A stretch of DNA of 64,000 nt from positions 12,076,190 through 12,140,189 of the forward strand of contig OY987236.1 of assembly GCA_963920705.1 (NCBI GenBank). Direction: 5' to 3'. This DNA comes from Odiellus spinosus (taxonomy: Eukaryota > Arthropoda > Arachnida > Opiliones > Phalangiidae). The first letter of the stretch is position 1; every line of letters begins with the position of its first letter. A program made the position numbers and the translations under genes. Below are positions 1 through 12,559 of the stretch, in pieces. The notes beneath the pieces are model-generated. The model searched no databases and had not been told where the DNA came from. It saw nothing but the letters and a program-made list of their open reading frames with translations.

Positions 1-1104
1 TTAGTATATTTATTAAGACCTCAGTTTAAATTATAAATTTAGTTAAAATTAGTTTGAGGGAAAAAAACCATATAAAAAACTGTTTAATGAGTTCTTTGCA
101 TTGCTTAATGTCCTCTTTCATTCAAAATGGGCAGGCATCGATATCACATTTTAACATTTTATTATTATCGCCTATGAGATTTGAATCTAACAATTCAGAC
201 TGGTTTAATTGTGAACAAATTATAAGTAATTTGAGATTAGCTACGTTACATATCTATTAAGCTCATCATTGATTGCCTATTTAATCAGTGCACGTTATCT
301 ATCATTTTGATTGATAGATTTGACCAGACATTTTTCAAATTATATAAGAATTAGGGGTACACATTTTAAACTGAAAAAGTTAAATCACCATCACCTAATT
401 TTCTAAGTTTTAATAGCATAGAGGTTTGGTTTTTTGTACCAAGTGTGTTAACTAAGTTTAAGCAAACGGCAGGTCTGATAGTGTCCCTAACAAGCATGCT
501 TCTTGGCTACACTGTAGATTTAGCTTATTAAAGGCAGAAGGGGTGGGGCTTATAAGTTAAAAGCGTATCAGGTCCTATTGGCTCCGGCCTTTGGCAAACT
601 GTATTTGGCGTACAGTAGGAAGAGACTTTCACAGGGGCACATTGAGGACCTGATAATTGCTTTTAAGGACCAGAGCCGCAGCTCCGTAAAAAATTCTCAG
701 TGACTCTGACACTAAAACAATACTCTTCCATTATAAAGAATGTGATCATTTTCAAAGCCCCACTGCCAGTCCTTACTCTAGTTTTTTCAACCCCTTAATG
801 GGTGTTTCTCCGATGAATGTGGGCTTGCAAAAGGCATCCATACTATTTGGTCTAGGAAATATTATATAAACTCATAAAAGATACAAAACAAAAATTTAAA
901 TGTTATAAGTCATTAGTTATAAAGTTAATACCGGTACAATGAAATCCCTGTAAACTCGCCTCACATTACAGATACCATTAAACGCAGTATTGGCATGATG
1001 TGATTTAATCATACTTAGTATTGTATATCAGTTTTTGTACTATCAGTTATTGCCTTTCACACTGAAAAGGAGGATTTGAGATCTTTCGCACATGCTAGCA
1101 ACAT
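1..1104. other. Gene-free AT-rich sequence left of LYRM5
   Basis: No open frame here resembles a known protein and I see no splice-bounded exon. The sequence is AT-rich and unique-looking, with no obvious repeat unit. The final part (about 1030-1104) is presumably the 3' UTR of the minus-strand LYRM5 gene. Confidence 0.5.
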
Positions 1105-1438
1105 TTAGTGGTCCGAATAGTAACGTTTCTTCAGAGTTCGGTATTTTTTGAGCATATAGAGAGCTTCCAGCTCTTTGATGATATAGTTGCCACGAACCAA
1201 CAACATTTCAAGTTGAGCTGGATCTTTCACATCCTTATTTTTCATGAAAGCTGTTTTTAATCGGTTACGGAAATAATCATATCCTTTAGGGTAGTCCCGC
1301 CCCAAAAACAATAGCTAGAAAAAAAGGTTTATTAGGACTGTAGGTGGGAAACTTTCAAGCGCCTTCATTTTCAAATGTTGTACTTACATTTTTATACAAA
1401 TGAATTACCCTAGTGCGAATGGAAGGAAGACCAGACAT
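1105..1438 (-). CDS. LYRM5: LYR motif-containing protein 5 / ETF regulatory factor 1
   Basis: Two coding exons, 1438-1388 and 1314-1105, joined in phase 0 across a 73-bp GT..AG intron, give 86 residues, close to the roughly 90 of vertebrate LYRM5 (ETFRF1). The N-terminal exon carries the LYR-type motif (LYKN, residues 14-17) and runs directly into [11 protein letters not shown]. The body contains the conserved NKDVK, KELEALY and RYYSD segments of this family. Known family members are small mitochondrial matrix proteins of the LYR/Complex1 superfamily that bind the electron transfer flavoprotein and remove its FAD; that role is inferred from similarity. The ATG at 1438 is the only start in the first exon that keeps the LYR motif. 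No neighbouring gene shares its pathway. Confidence 0.93.
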
Positions 1439-2329
1439 GGTCGAGGATAGTTAATTTAACTACGCTGATTTAACTTCAGTTTTATATAATACTTATCTTT
1501 CCCAAGAAAAACGAAAAAATGCCTAGTGTCTATACTGCTCACGTTGCCCTTCGCGATAATCTTCCAATTGAACTCGAGTATATATATTTTGAACTCTCAC
1601 GCCTATTGCACTTTCACTTCCATAACCAGATGAAATCTTACAATACTTGGTCAAATAGTAACTGCCAATTTTAATGATGTTTATCTTATCGAATCTTAAG
1701 ACCGTGTACGGTGTAATTTTCCCTGTTTTTAATGTTATGTTTACTTTTTAACAAATAAGGTCAAAGACGCAGGAAAACAAGACGATGACTCTGGTATACG
1801 TGACTATAAACACGGGCCGTGTAAGCAGACGAAACGTCTTGCACGTACTACCGTAGAGATTAGAGAAGAGGAGTAGCAGCTCCCCCCCCCCCCCACCCAA
1901 AAGCTTAAATAATGATGTTGCTCCAAAAGATCCAACACTTGAGTTTCCGGTTAGTTGGTATATTCAGAAACGGAAATACCTCGGTTTTGAGCGTATATAT
2001 AGACATAACTAAAGGGAAACAATTGCCAACAAAGGTGCCTCCATAGATTGTAGCCCCTCAATGGTGACCCGGAGTTGCTAATCTTCTTCTCTATTCTTTC
2101 TGGTACTACAGAGGGGTGATCTTCTCCCCCCTATCATTTAAGCGTTTAGTTTATTTTCCACGTGGAGCCTTGTCTTTAGAGATCTTGAAAATAATCTATT
2201 TCGCTACCTTTCGACGCTATTTAAACCATTTTAAAGATTTTAATTAAAACTAATAAATTGTATTGATTTATTTATAATTTAACAAGTTAAGTATAAAAGG
2301 GAAATTTATTTAGGTAGGGTAGAATACGA
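1439..2329. other. Intergenic sequence with a poly-C tract
   Basis: No gene recognised. A run of about 14 C lies at 1882-1895. The part next to 1439 should hold the LYRM5 promoter and 5' UTR, but no clear motif stands out. Confidence 0.4.
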
Positions 2330-2815
2330 TCATAATTGTAGATGTCGCTGTATAATGAACCTGAAAAAAATTTGAATTTTAAATGGGTTACGTTTTAATA
2401 TTGTTTGTCTGGGGAGCTCAGAAAAAATAATAAAAAATCTCCGACCACCGGAAGTTTGAGAAAAACGTATTTGAAAATTTGAAATTATAGGAAATATAGG
2501 ATAAATAACAGCGAGCTTATAGGAAAAAATAGGATATCTTTGAATACGCCGTTGATTTAACATTTTTACCACATATTTATCGCTTTTTGGTTTTCTTTAA
2601 AATCTTAATCTCTTCCGTTTTTGACTCGATGCCTTTGGTGGGAATTTTATATTTTTGAGAAATTTGAAAATAGACTTCAATTTGAAAATTAATAACCTGA
2701 TAACCGGAAAAAGTGATAAGAAATAGGCAAATATAGGAGAAAACCTTCGGTTTATATAGGAAGGCATTGAAAATATAGGAAAAAATAGGAAATATATAGG
2801 AAGTCTGGTCACCAT
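2330..2815 (-). repeat. Degenerate ATAGGA-rich dispersed repeat
   Basis: The stretch repeats variations of tataggaaa and aaaaaatagga at irregular spacing (for example about 2487-2540 and 2725-2805). The reverse-complement motif (tcctata) recurs at 18832-18925 and 19918-19965, so this looks like a dispersed repeat family. The short open frames through it have no recognisable protein and I do not call them genes. Confidence 0.45.
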
Positions 2816-2907
2816 GGTATTATTTAGATTTCAGAACGCGTTAATATAAAAGAGTAACAAATAACGAAGTTGTTTCATGACTCTAGTTTTGATTATCCTT
2901 ATCCCGT

Positions 2908-5871
2908 AATAATAAAGGTATTATTTGGAGTATTTGGTTGATTTTAACCGGGTTTTTTCTCGTTAAAAGACATTTAAACGATATAATTATAATTTACCTA
3001 ACTAATTACGAGGAAAAAACCAGGTCAGAATCAGTCAAATCCTCAAAACAATACATTAACCGCGCCCTATGGGAATTTACATGGCTAATCTGGATTTTAA
3101 ATATTTTATTTTGGAAAAAACTAATTGTCTCAACTCGCTTTAATGGAAATAGGACCCCAAAAGTGATCGAAATCCACCAAAAAAAGTTCCAGATTCAAAA
3201 CTTTATTTTTGACATTTTGGAAATCCGCGAAAACTTCAAAACTTCATTTTCCCTTTTTTGGTTTTTTCGAAAATGAGCAAAAATAAAGTTTCGAATCTGG
3301 AACTTTTTTTCGTGGATTTCGGTTCCTTTCGGGGTCCTATTTCCATTAAAGCGAGTTGAGACCAATCCGTTTATCGGTTTTGTCAAAATAAAATATTTTA
3401 AAATCATATTTCGCCACGTTAATCTCCATAGGGGGCCAATAAAGTATAATTTGGAGTATTTGGTTGATTTTTACCGGATTTTTTTCTCGTTAAAAGACAT
3501 TTAACCAATATAATTATAACTTACGTAACTAATTACGAGGAAAAAACCAGGTCAGAATCAGTCAAATTCTCAAAACAATACATTATCCGCGCCCTACATG
3601 GCGAATCTGGATTTTAAATATTTTATTTTGATAAAACTGATGAACTGATTGGTCTCATCTCGCTTTAATGGAAATGGGACCCCAAAAGCAATCGAAATCC
3701 ACCAAAAAAAGTTGCAGATTCGAAACTTTATTTTTGCTCATTTTCGAAAAAACCAAAAAAGGGAAAATGAAGTTTTGAAGTTTTCGCGGATTTCCAAAAT
3801 GTCAATAATAAAGTTTCGAATCTGGAACTTTTTATGGTGGATTTCGATTGCTTTTGGGGTCCTATTTCCATTAAAGCGAGATGAGACCAATCAGTTCATC
3901 AATTTTATCAAAATAAAATATTTAAAATCCAGATTAGCCATGTAAATCCCCATAGGGCGCCGATAATTTATTGTTTTGAGAATTTGACTGATTCTGACCT
4001 GGTTTTTTCCTCGTAATTAGTTACGTAAGTTATAATTATATTGGTTAAATGATTTTTAACGAGAAAAAAATCCGGTAAAAATCAACCAAATACTCCAAAT
4101 TATACCTTATTGGCCCCCTATGGAGATTAACGTGGCGAAATATGATTTTAAAATATTTTATTTTGACAAAACCGATAAACGGATTGGTCTCAACTCGCTT
4201 TAATGGAAAGAGGACCCCGAAAGGAACCGAAATCCATCAAAAAAAGTTCCAGATTCGAAACTTTATTTTTGCTCATTTTCGAAAAAACCAAAAAAGGGAA
4301 AATGAAGTTTTGAAGTTTTCGCGGATTTCCAAAATGTCAAAAATAAAGTTTCGAATCTGGAACTTTTTTTGGTGGATTTCGATCGCTTTTGGGGTCCTAT
4401 TTCCATTAAAGCGAGATGAGACCAATCAGTTCATCAGTTTTATCAAAATAAAATATTTAAAATCCTAATTCGCCAGGTAAATCCCCATAGGGCGCGGATA
4501 ATGTATTGTTTTGAGAATTTGACTGATTCTGACCTAGTTTTTTCCTCGTAATTAGTTACGTAAGTTATAATTATATCGTTTAAATGTCTTTTAACGAGAA
4601 AAAAATCCGGTAAAAATCAACCAAATACTCCAAATTATACCTTATTGGCCCCCTATGGAGATTAACGTGGCGAAATATGATTTTAAAATATTTTATTTTG
4701 ACAAAACCGATAAACGGATTGGTCTCAACTCGCTTTAATGGAAATAAGACCCCGAAAGGAACCGAAATCCACCAAAAAAAGTTACAGATTCGAAACTTTA
4801 TTTTTGCTCATTTTCGAAAAAAAAAAAAAATAAGGGAAAATGAAGTTTTGAAGTTTTCCCGGATTTCAAAAATGTCAAAAATAAAGTTTCGAATCTGGAA
4901 CTTTTTTTGGTGGATTTCGATTGCTTTTGGGGTCCTATTTCCATTAAAGCGAGATGAGACCAATCAGTTCATCAGTTTTATCAAAATAAAATATTTGAAA
5001 TCCAGATTAGCCATGTAAATCCCCATAGGGCGCCGATAATGTATTGTTTTGAGAATTTGACTGATTCTGACCTGGTTTTTTCCTCGTAATTAGTTACGTA
5101 AGTTATAATTATATTGTTTAAATGTCTTTTAACGAGAAAAAAATCCGGTAAAAATCAACCAAATACTCCAAATTATACCTTATTGGCCCCCTATGGAGAT
5201 TAACGTGGCGAAATATGATTTTAAAATATTTTATTTTGACAAAACCGATAAACGGATTGGTCTCAACTCGCTTTAATGGAAATAGGACCCCGAAAGGAAC
5301 CGAAATCCATCAAAAAAAGTTCCAGATTCGAAACTTTATTTTTGCTCATTTTCGAAAAAACCAAAAAAGGGAAAATGAAGTTTTGAAGTTTTCGCGGATT
5401 TCCAAAATGTCAAAAATAAAGTTTTGAATCTGGAACTTTTTTTGGTGGATTTCGATCGCTTTTGGGGTCCTATTTCCATTAAAGCGAGATGAGACCAATC
5501 AGTTCATTAGTTTTATCAAAATAAAATATTTAAAATCCAGATTCGCCATGTAAATCCCCATAGGGCGCGGATAATGTTTTGTTTTGAGAATTTGACTGAT
5601 TCTGACCTGGTTTTTTCCTCGTAATTAGTTACGTAAGTTATAATTATATTGTTTAAATGTCTTTTAACGACAAAAAAATCCGGTAAAAATCAACCAAATA
5701 CTCCAAATTATACCTTATTGGCCCCCTATGGAGATTAACGTGGCGAAATATGATTTTAATATATTTTATTTTGACAAAACCGATAAACGGATTGGTCTCA
5801 ACTCGATTTAATGGAAATAGGACCCCGAAAGGAACCGAAATCCACCAAAAAAAGTTCCAGATTCGAAAGTT
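2908..5871. repeat. Tandem array of dyad-symmetric satellite units (about 535 bp)
   Basis: About five and a half units follow one another with near-identical sequence; matching points at 4142, 4677 and 5215 give periods of 535 and 538 bp. Each unit is a large imperfect palindrome. One arm contains cgctttaatggaaatagga and the other its complement tcctatttccattaaagcg, about 200 bp apart, and the outer parts (aacgagaaaaaaatccgg and cgaggaaaaaaccagg) are also inverted relatives of each other. The open frames of 70-113 codons in the array come from reading across these arms and repeat with the unit, so they are not genes. The first two units run in the opposite orientation to the rest; the switch lies in the palindrome at about 3600-3945. 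The right end is cut at 5871, where another inverted repeat begins. Confidence 0.9.
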
Positions 5872-5876
5872 GATTA

Positions 5877-6183
5877 TCAATGTAAGTTGGTAGCGTGCGC
5901 AAAGCTTTATCACGTACAAGTTGGTGCTTAAATCATTAACTCACGTAAGTTGTGAGATTTTGGGAGAGAAGTTTTCCTGCCGTTTTCAAAATACCATACA
6001 CAGGTATTTAACTATAATGAGATTAGATTAGGTGTTTATCTACTCTCATTAAAGTTATATACCTATGTATGGCATTTTGAAAACGTCAGAAAAACTTCTC
6101 TCCCAAAATTTCACAACTTACACTAGTTAATGGTTGTTAATTGTAACGTGGTAAAGCTTTGCACACGCTACCAACTTACGTTA
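5877..6183. mobile_element. Palindromic MITE-like element at the edge of the satellite
   Basis: The two ends are inverted copies: taagttggtagcgtgcgcaa near 5882 matches ttgcacacgctaccaactta near 6160. Symmetry continues inward through aaagcttt, acaactta/taagttgt and gagagaagttt/aacttctctc to a centre near 6030. It has no coding capacity and is about 305 bp long. It starts within a few bases of the point where the last satellite unit is truncated. Family unknown; target duplication not clear. Confidence 0.7.
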
Positions 6184-7095
6184 ATATTTAATTTTTAACT
6201 TAAAAAATTGTCACCCTAAATTTACGAAAATTTGTTAGGGAGATAATATAAACTAATTTGCAAAGCATATAATTTAATTGTGGCTTTTAAAAATCGTTAT
6301 AACCGTGAAAAGGGCCAAATTCTTCGTTTTGTGTCAGTTTTCCCCCTTTGAGACGTGCATCAGTTTGGGGGAGTTTTGCAAATCTCGAGAATTCATTTAT
6401 TCACGATTTTCGGTCGATTGCCCAGGCTTCTATAGCGCGAGCGCAGCCGAAGCGCGTGATCGAGGAGGCTATGATAGTACAATCCTTGCGCATGCGCTTA
6501 TCTGAATATAAGCGGAATATTTTTTAATGGCCGCCGCAGCGGTCCGCCAGTGACAGATTCATTATTGAAAAGTATGTACTTTTATATTTAACTATAATAC
6601 TAACCTTTAAAAAAAAAAAAAAAAAAATATTTTAGTTGTTAAATGTATTGTACAAACCGGTAAGCCAGAAGAAATTTTAAATAATCTTCAATTTCCATAT
6701 AAAATCATAAATTAGGGGCCAAGGCTTATTTAGGGGCCATAAGTTAAAGTTGAACAGTTCAATTCAAAGAAGTTAAGTTGAAGTTTTAACTTGTCTTGGC
6801 TTGGCCCTTGGGCCTTATTAAAGGGCTAAAGAGAGTAAAGGCTCACAATTTACTGGCCTAGATATGGTCAAGGCTGAAGAATCTTTGATAAATAATTATG
6901 GATTAATTAATTACTTGTTAATTAATTCATTACGTGATGGCAAATTAATTTAAGCTACTTAAAAATTTAAATCCCAATCCCGAATGCCTCTTTATCAGCT
7001 AATTTAGCAAGAATGTTTGGACTGGATATTGCTTTAACTGTAAAGTCAGGTCTGTGTTAACAAATGTATTGTTTAATCAGTTAAGTTAAGGAATC
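6184..7095. other. Intergenic region upstream of Symplekin
   Basis: No coding exon recognised. It holds a 17-A run near 6609-6627 and several small inverted repeats near 6740-6840. The last few hundred bases should include the Symplekin promoter and 5' UTR; no TATA box or other strong motif stands out. Confidence 0.4.
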
Positions 7096-10000
7096 ATGAC
7101 TGCTAAAGATGCAGAAGAATGTCGCAGAAGCACAGCTGCCCAGTTTTTTATGGATGACGAAGGTGTTGATCCTAAATCAACTTATGAAAAGGTACCCTCC
7201 AATATCTTTGCAATGCAATGTATATTCAAAAAATATTCCAGAAATATTAATATTTTCAGGTTGTGGAGTTAATTAATCACGCATCCCTTGCAACTAAAGA
7301 TACTGTTAAAGCGGCAAATCTTAAACAAGTCCAGGAGTTAATAGTTCACAAAGAGCCCAATTTGCTGGATAACTTTCTCGATGTAATCGTCCTATACTAT
7401 TCTTTCTGGCACTTTTTCTGATTTAGTTTTTGTAGGAAATGCTTGCTTTTCAACACGACAAGTCTGTGGAAATTCGTAAATGTGTGGTTGGCTTTATCGA
7501 GGAAGCTTGGTAATTGAACATTAAACTCTCCAATTGAGGTTTTTGCATCTAAATACTTCAATATTATTTACAGTAAAAAAGATCCAGAGCTTTTACAGAA
7601 AGTCATCGCTAATTTAAATATGATGTTGGATGACGAATCTCCAGCCGTTCAAAAGAGAATCATTCAAGCTGCTACTCACTTATATAAAGTGACCCTAAAG
7701 GTTGGATTACTTATTACGAAAAGGAATCCATGTTCATAAAACTATAAAATTGTATTTTAAATGGATTTGTAGTGGCTTAGTTCAGCTAAAATGATAGACG
7801 ATATAATGGAAAGTGTTTGGGCTTATATGGTTCAAATTAAAGAACGTATCGTAGCACTTTTAGAGAGCGACAATGATGGGTAAACTACTAAACTTAACTA
7901 AATAGTACAGAAGTTAAAACTTAAGATTTATTTTCAGAATCCGGACTCATACGATAAAGTTTATCGAAATGCTTGTTATTTTACAGACTTTTCCAGTAAT
8001 TTTTAAGAAACAATTTAGTTCTTAATTGAAGTTAATCTTAATTACTTAAATTGCTCATTGAAGGACAGCGATAGCCCCAAAAAATCAGAAAATGAGTTTG
8101 CACTGGATGATGTTCCTTTAACTCTTAAAATAGCAAAACCTCGTAAACTGGAAGAAGATGCTAGGAGATTATTTGATTCTCTCGTTATTTTTCATGGCAC
8201 ACCACATATCTCTAGGTAATATAATATATAATAATCGTAATAGTAAATTTCTTGATTTTAAATTAATAATAAATTCCATACAGTGTAAATTTAATGACAT
8301 GTATGCAGACATTAACGTTTATTGCGAAATATCGATCAGAATTTCTATCCAAAGTAATTCAAGCTCTTGAAGCACTACATGCCAATTTACCCCCTACCTT
8401 AGCAAAATCCCAAGTTACGAGTGTTAGGAAGCATTTAAAAGTTCAACTCTTGACGCTTATCAAACATCCATCTTCGGTAGATCATCATTCGAGAATTCAA
8501 ACGCTTTTGGTCGATTTGGGAGCCACGCCCCAAGAGGTGAACTTTAATTAAGAAAATTTTTTTAATATATGTTAAAATTGAGTAAACTAAACTCTTAATT
8601 TCTGTAGATAAACAAATGTCTCCCAAAAGCGGACGAAATTCGTAAAAGAACTCGTCAAACCGACGAATCGAACCAATCTTTGAAAAGACCAAAAATGGAA
8701 GCACAGAATGAGGCTGATGATGATAAAGACGACGATCCACCCAAGAAAGCCGAACCTGCTAAAGTATCGGCTGTAGCGGCTAATACCGCTATCGATATCA
8801 CTGCTGAAGATCTTCGAACCAAATTAAACGCCATTAACGTTACGGACTTAGTATTAGTCTCCATGTTATCGTTGCCTGAGCAAATGCCACCGCAGTTTCA
8901 ATCTTCTTACACCCCAATTGCCGTAGCTGGCACGGATACTCAGATTAAGCATTTAGCTCGACTTATCGCCACACAATTAACCGCAAGTGGTATTGGAATT
9001 GGTGTGGAACAAATGAGCAAAGCCTTGGAGGTGTGTATGTTTAATCCAGTTTTAAGGGATTATTAGTTGAAATAAAGTAATTTTTTCTGATTGTGAAATT
9101 TTCACATAATAATCATTGTTTAAATCATTTTTATTTTGAAATTTATTTTAACTGTAGGAAGCGACGGCTGAGGAAGAAGCATCGTCTAGACATTCGATTA
9201 AAACTCTTGTGGGGGGGAAATTGGGATTGGAAAAAAAGAAAGAGAAAGCTCCAGTTCTCTTACTACCGACAGGAACTCACGTTTCGGCTAAAAAGAGATT
9301 GAAACAACTAAATTTATCAGAAATCACTAAACCTATACCGGAAGAACAAGCTACCAAGATGGTTTTAATGACCGTGAAGCGCATTATGGATGCTGAACGT
9401 AAATTCTGCAATGTTTATCAAGTTTTTCTTTTCAGATCAATAGTTTTAATCAATAAAATTAATCTGTCAGGTTTAGCTACCTTAGGTGGAGTTTCTCAGA
9501 CACGAATCAAAATTCTTGCGTGCTTAGCCACTCAGTTTCGTGGAGAAATTGCTGAAAGTACTGATTTTAACTTTGCATCGTTTCTTTAGGAGGTTTTGAA
9601 AGTATTGAATCTAACTTAAACCATTTAATAGTGTTACAGAATTTTATTTTTGAGGATCTTCGCAACAGATCTGAACTAGCTTTTGCCTGGCTATACGAAG
9701 AATATGCCACCTATCAATGTTTCAACCAAATGTCTGCGTTATTTGGCAAATCCACCTTAGAACATTATGAGAATTGTCTTTTGGGCATATTATTACGAAT
9801 CGCGCAAAAAGCAGATCATAAGGAAAAGGATCAGTAAGTGTGGCGTAACAAGAATGAATTATTTGGCCTTAGTAGCCTTGAGGCTATTGTGTTCCAAAAT
9901 TTGGGCCGTAAAAGCATCAACCTTATATTTTAAGTCTTTATCTTCAATTTATTAATTTTTCTAAGGCTTCTTACGAGATTCTTTTTGGAAGTTCCTTGCG

Positions 10001-12470
10001 TGACAGAGAGTGCAGTTGAAATTTTAACGACGTATTGTCAAGACGAGGTTGGTCATATTTATATACACATTGTAGTTCCTGTCATTTAATTAAACCACGT
10101 ATTGTCGTTTTTTCTTCTTTAGACTTCGGTTACTCAAGGCTTATATGTTGTGAAAGCTTTAATTGAAAAAAGGCCGCCAAAACAACTGCTATATCTTTGC
10201 ATCCTCTTAGATCTGGGTTTAAACGAAAGAGTCGAAATTCGTAACCAAGCCGTCAAAGTTGTTAAACAGTTACATGAAAGAGGAGATCTCAGACCGTTGA
10301 TTGAAGTATAAATTCTTAAAGGGATAATGAAGATAATGTTATTGTTTAATATATTGAGTCTGCTAAGCCAAATTACAATTAAATTTAAAGATAATGAGAA
10401 AACTGCACCTAATCTTTAGTTAAAACTCTGGGTTGCTTTAGGGATCATTTGGTAGGCAGGAAATATTTTTATCCATATGAAAATTGAGTTAGACTTAGAG
10501 GGCTCAAATTTCGACTTTAGGTCAGTTTAGTTTTTATGCATTGTTTTATTGAAATAAAAATAAAATATTCCTCATCTTCTTTATCCCTTTAATTGATTAT
10601 GAGTAAGCTAGTTTTCAAATGAATTAAATTAAAGTTATGATTTCTTTTCAGACGTTTGCTTTAAAAACATTGAAATACCTCTTAGAACCCAGACCTCCCT
10701 CCGATTTGTTCCCTAATAAGAATGACCAGGTTCCTGAAGCTTGGCAAGAAGAACATACCAAAATTTGCTTACATCTTTATCTATCCCTTCTCCCGTTAAA
10801 CCACAAATTGATTCACGATTTGGCCAGCGTTTATGTCGGTACAGTAGCAGATTTTAAAAGGACAATTTTGAGAGTTCTTGAAACCCCCGTAAGTAGTTTT
10901 ATCTTTCAATAGAAGGGAGATGTGCAGCAAAATAAAGTTTAATTATTTTGTTCGCATTATTCAGGTTAAAGGTATGGGAATGAGTTCACCGGAACTGTTA
11001 TTGCTTGTCGAGAACTGTCCTAAAGGGGCTGAAACACTCGTGACTCGCATTATTCATATTTTGACTGACAAAGCGCCTCCCTCTGCTGAACTAGTTTCCA
11101 GAGTACGTGACTTGTATCATAAGAGAGTTCCTGATGTTCGGTTTTTGATCCCAGTTCTAAATGGTTTGACTAGGGTATGATATTAATATTACCTTGAACT
11201 TATTGAAGTCATGCTTACGAAATTATTTTGTTTCCTGCAGAAAGAGGTGGTAGCTGCTTTGCCCAAATTGATTAAATTAAATCCTATTGTTGTTAAGGAG
11301 GTCTTTAATAGGCTACTTGGAACGCATGGTATGAATAACGTGGTTTTTAATTAAGTTAAAGGTATAATGCCCCTACGTTTGTTTAGTTGAATCAGGAACC
11401 AATTTTACTAGTCCATTGACTCCCGCTGAATTACTTGTGGCGTTGCATAATATTGATCCCTCAAAATGTGATATGAAAACTATTATTAAAGGTAAGCCTT
11501 TATTTAGTTATCACTAATTTTTGGGTCAGAACAGATCAATCACAGATGTCAGATCTTTGGGTCGAATTATCCAGGAATCCAATCATACCTCTGGTCAAAT
11601 TAATCCACGGGTCTTTGGGTGCAATTACCCATGGTCCAATTATACCTCGGGTTGTTGGGCTCAAATATCTCCCAGGTACATTTATCCCTGTGTATTTGAA
11701 TTATCCCATGATTTCAAGTTTTATTAATCTTGCAAAAGGCAGGTTCATGTTTTTGGGTCCATTATCTCTAGGTCATTTTAATATACCTATAAACTTGCTC
11801 AATTGAATGTATTTCTAGCGACGTCAATGTGTTTTTCGGAGAAAAACATTTACACTCAAGAAGTCCTTGCAGTAGTTATGCAGCAACTTATGGACCATAC
11901 ACCTTTACCCACTCTTCTAATGCGAACCGTCATTCAATCTCTCTCCCTTTACCCGCGATTGATCGGTTTTGTTATGAATATATTACAACGTCTCATTCTT
12001 AAACAAGTTAGTTATAACAAAAAAAACTATATATTATAATCCAGAATAAGAAAACTCTCTCAATTTTTCAGGTTTGGAAACAAAAAAAAGTATGGGAAGG
12101 GTTCATAAAATGTTGCCAGCGAACGAAACCGCAATCTTTTCAAGTCTTATTACAACTTCCCCCTGCCCAATTGAAAAACGTTTTTGACGTATGCCCTGAA
12201 CTTAAGGAACCTTTATATCAACACGTCAATACGTTCACGGAACACCAACGAGCTCATATTAATCAAGCTATTATGGAATTACTTCAGACCGTGACTGATG
12301 CCCCTCCGGGTACTGAAGGGACGCTTCTCATTCCTAAACAAGAACTACCACCACCACCCTCTTTGCCATTACCAAGAATAAATGTTCTAGCCACGCCTGA
12401 AGGAGTTGAACCTCCACCACCTGGTCAGGAGTTGGAGACAATTACGGAAGAACCAAATGAAGAGACATAA
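7096..12470 (+). CDS. SYMPK: Symplekin, scaffold of the mRNA 3'-end processing complex
   Basis: Twenty exons: 7096-7191, 7260-7382, 7436-7509, 7574-7700, 7773-7879, 7938-7995, 8064-8215, 8284-8536, 8608-9030, 9158-9398, 9471-9557, 9632-9833, 9966-10047, 10123-10305, 10652-10888, 10965-11174, 11241-11328, 11387-11491, 11819-12006, 12072-12470. They sum to 3435 nt, 1144 residues, near the length of fly Symplekin. The first third is the HEAT/ARM-like N-terminal domain that in known Symplekins binds Ssu72. A basic then acidic linker (KRPKME followed by DDDKDDD) lies around residues 356-380. The second half is the conserved Symplekin C-terminal region, ending in a proline-rich acidic tail. The protein scaffolds CPSF/CstF and histone pre-mRNA cleavage factors in the nucleus. 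The junctions at 9398/9471 and 9557/9632 were chosen to keep frame and an unbroken helical repeat; other acceptors nearby give stops or a 32-bp intron. Confidence 0.95.
11520..11740 (+). repeat. Degenerate minisatellite in a Symplekin intron
   Basis: The 327-bp intron between 11491 and 11819 is filled with diverged copies of a roughly 20-bp unit of the form ggtccaattatacctcggg. It is the longest-but-one intron of the gene. The open frames across it (68 and 86 codons) arise from the repeat and are not exons. Confidence 0.6.
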
Positions 12471-12559
12471 GTTAATTAAGTTTGTTTGTCCTTAATTAAT
12501 TTCTTTTAATTAGCTGTACAATAATTGTTCACAATATTTTGATATAAAATATTAACTAT

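Noticed and set aside
2938-5919. Several open frames of 70-113 codons sharing the same peptide
   Set aside because: They repeat with the satellite period, read across inverted arms in both directions, and show no protein family or codon pattern. They are by-products of the repeat.
8435-8864. Minus-strand open frames of 101 and 69 codons
   Set aside because: They are antisense shadows of Symplekin exons 8 and 9.
9558-9589. A 32-bp intron in Symplekin giving a longer exon from 9590
   Set aside because: It is too short for normal splicing. Using the acceptor at 9630-9631 gives a 74-bp intron and a better match to the family ([15 protein letters not shown]).
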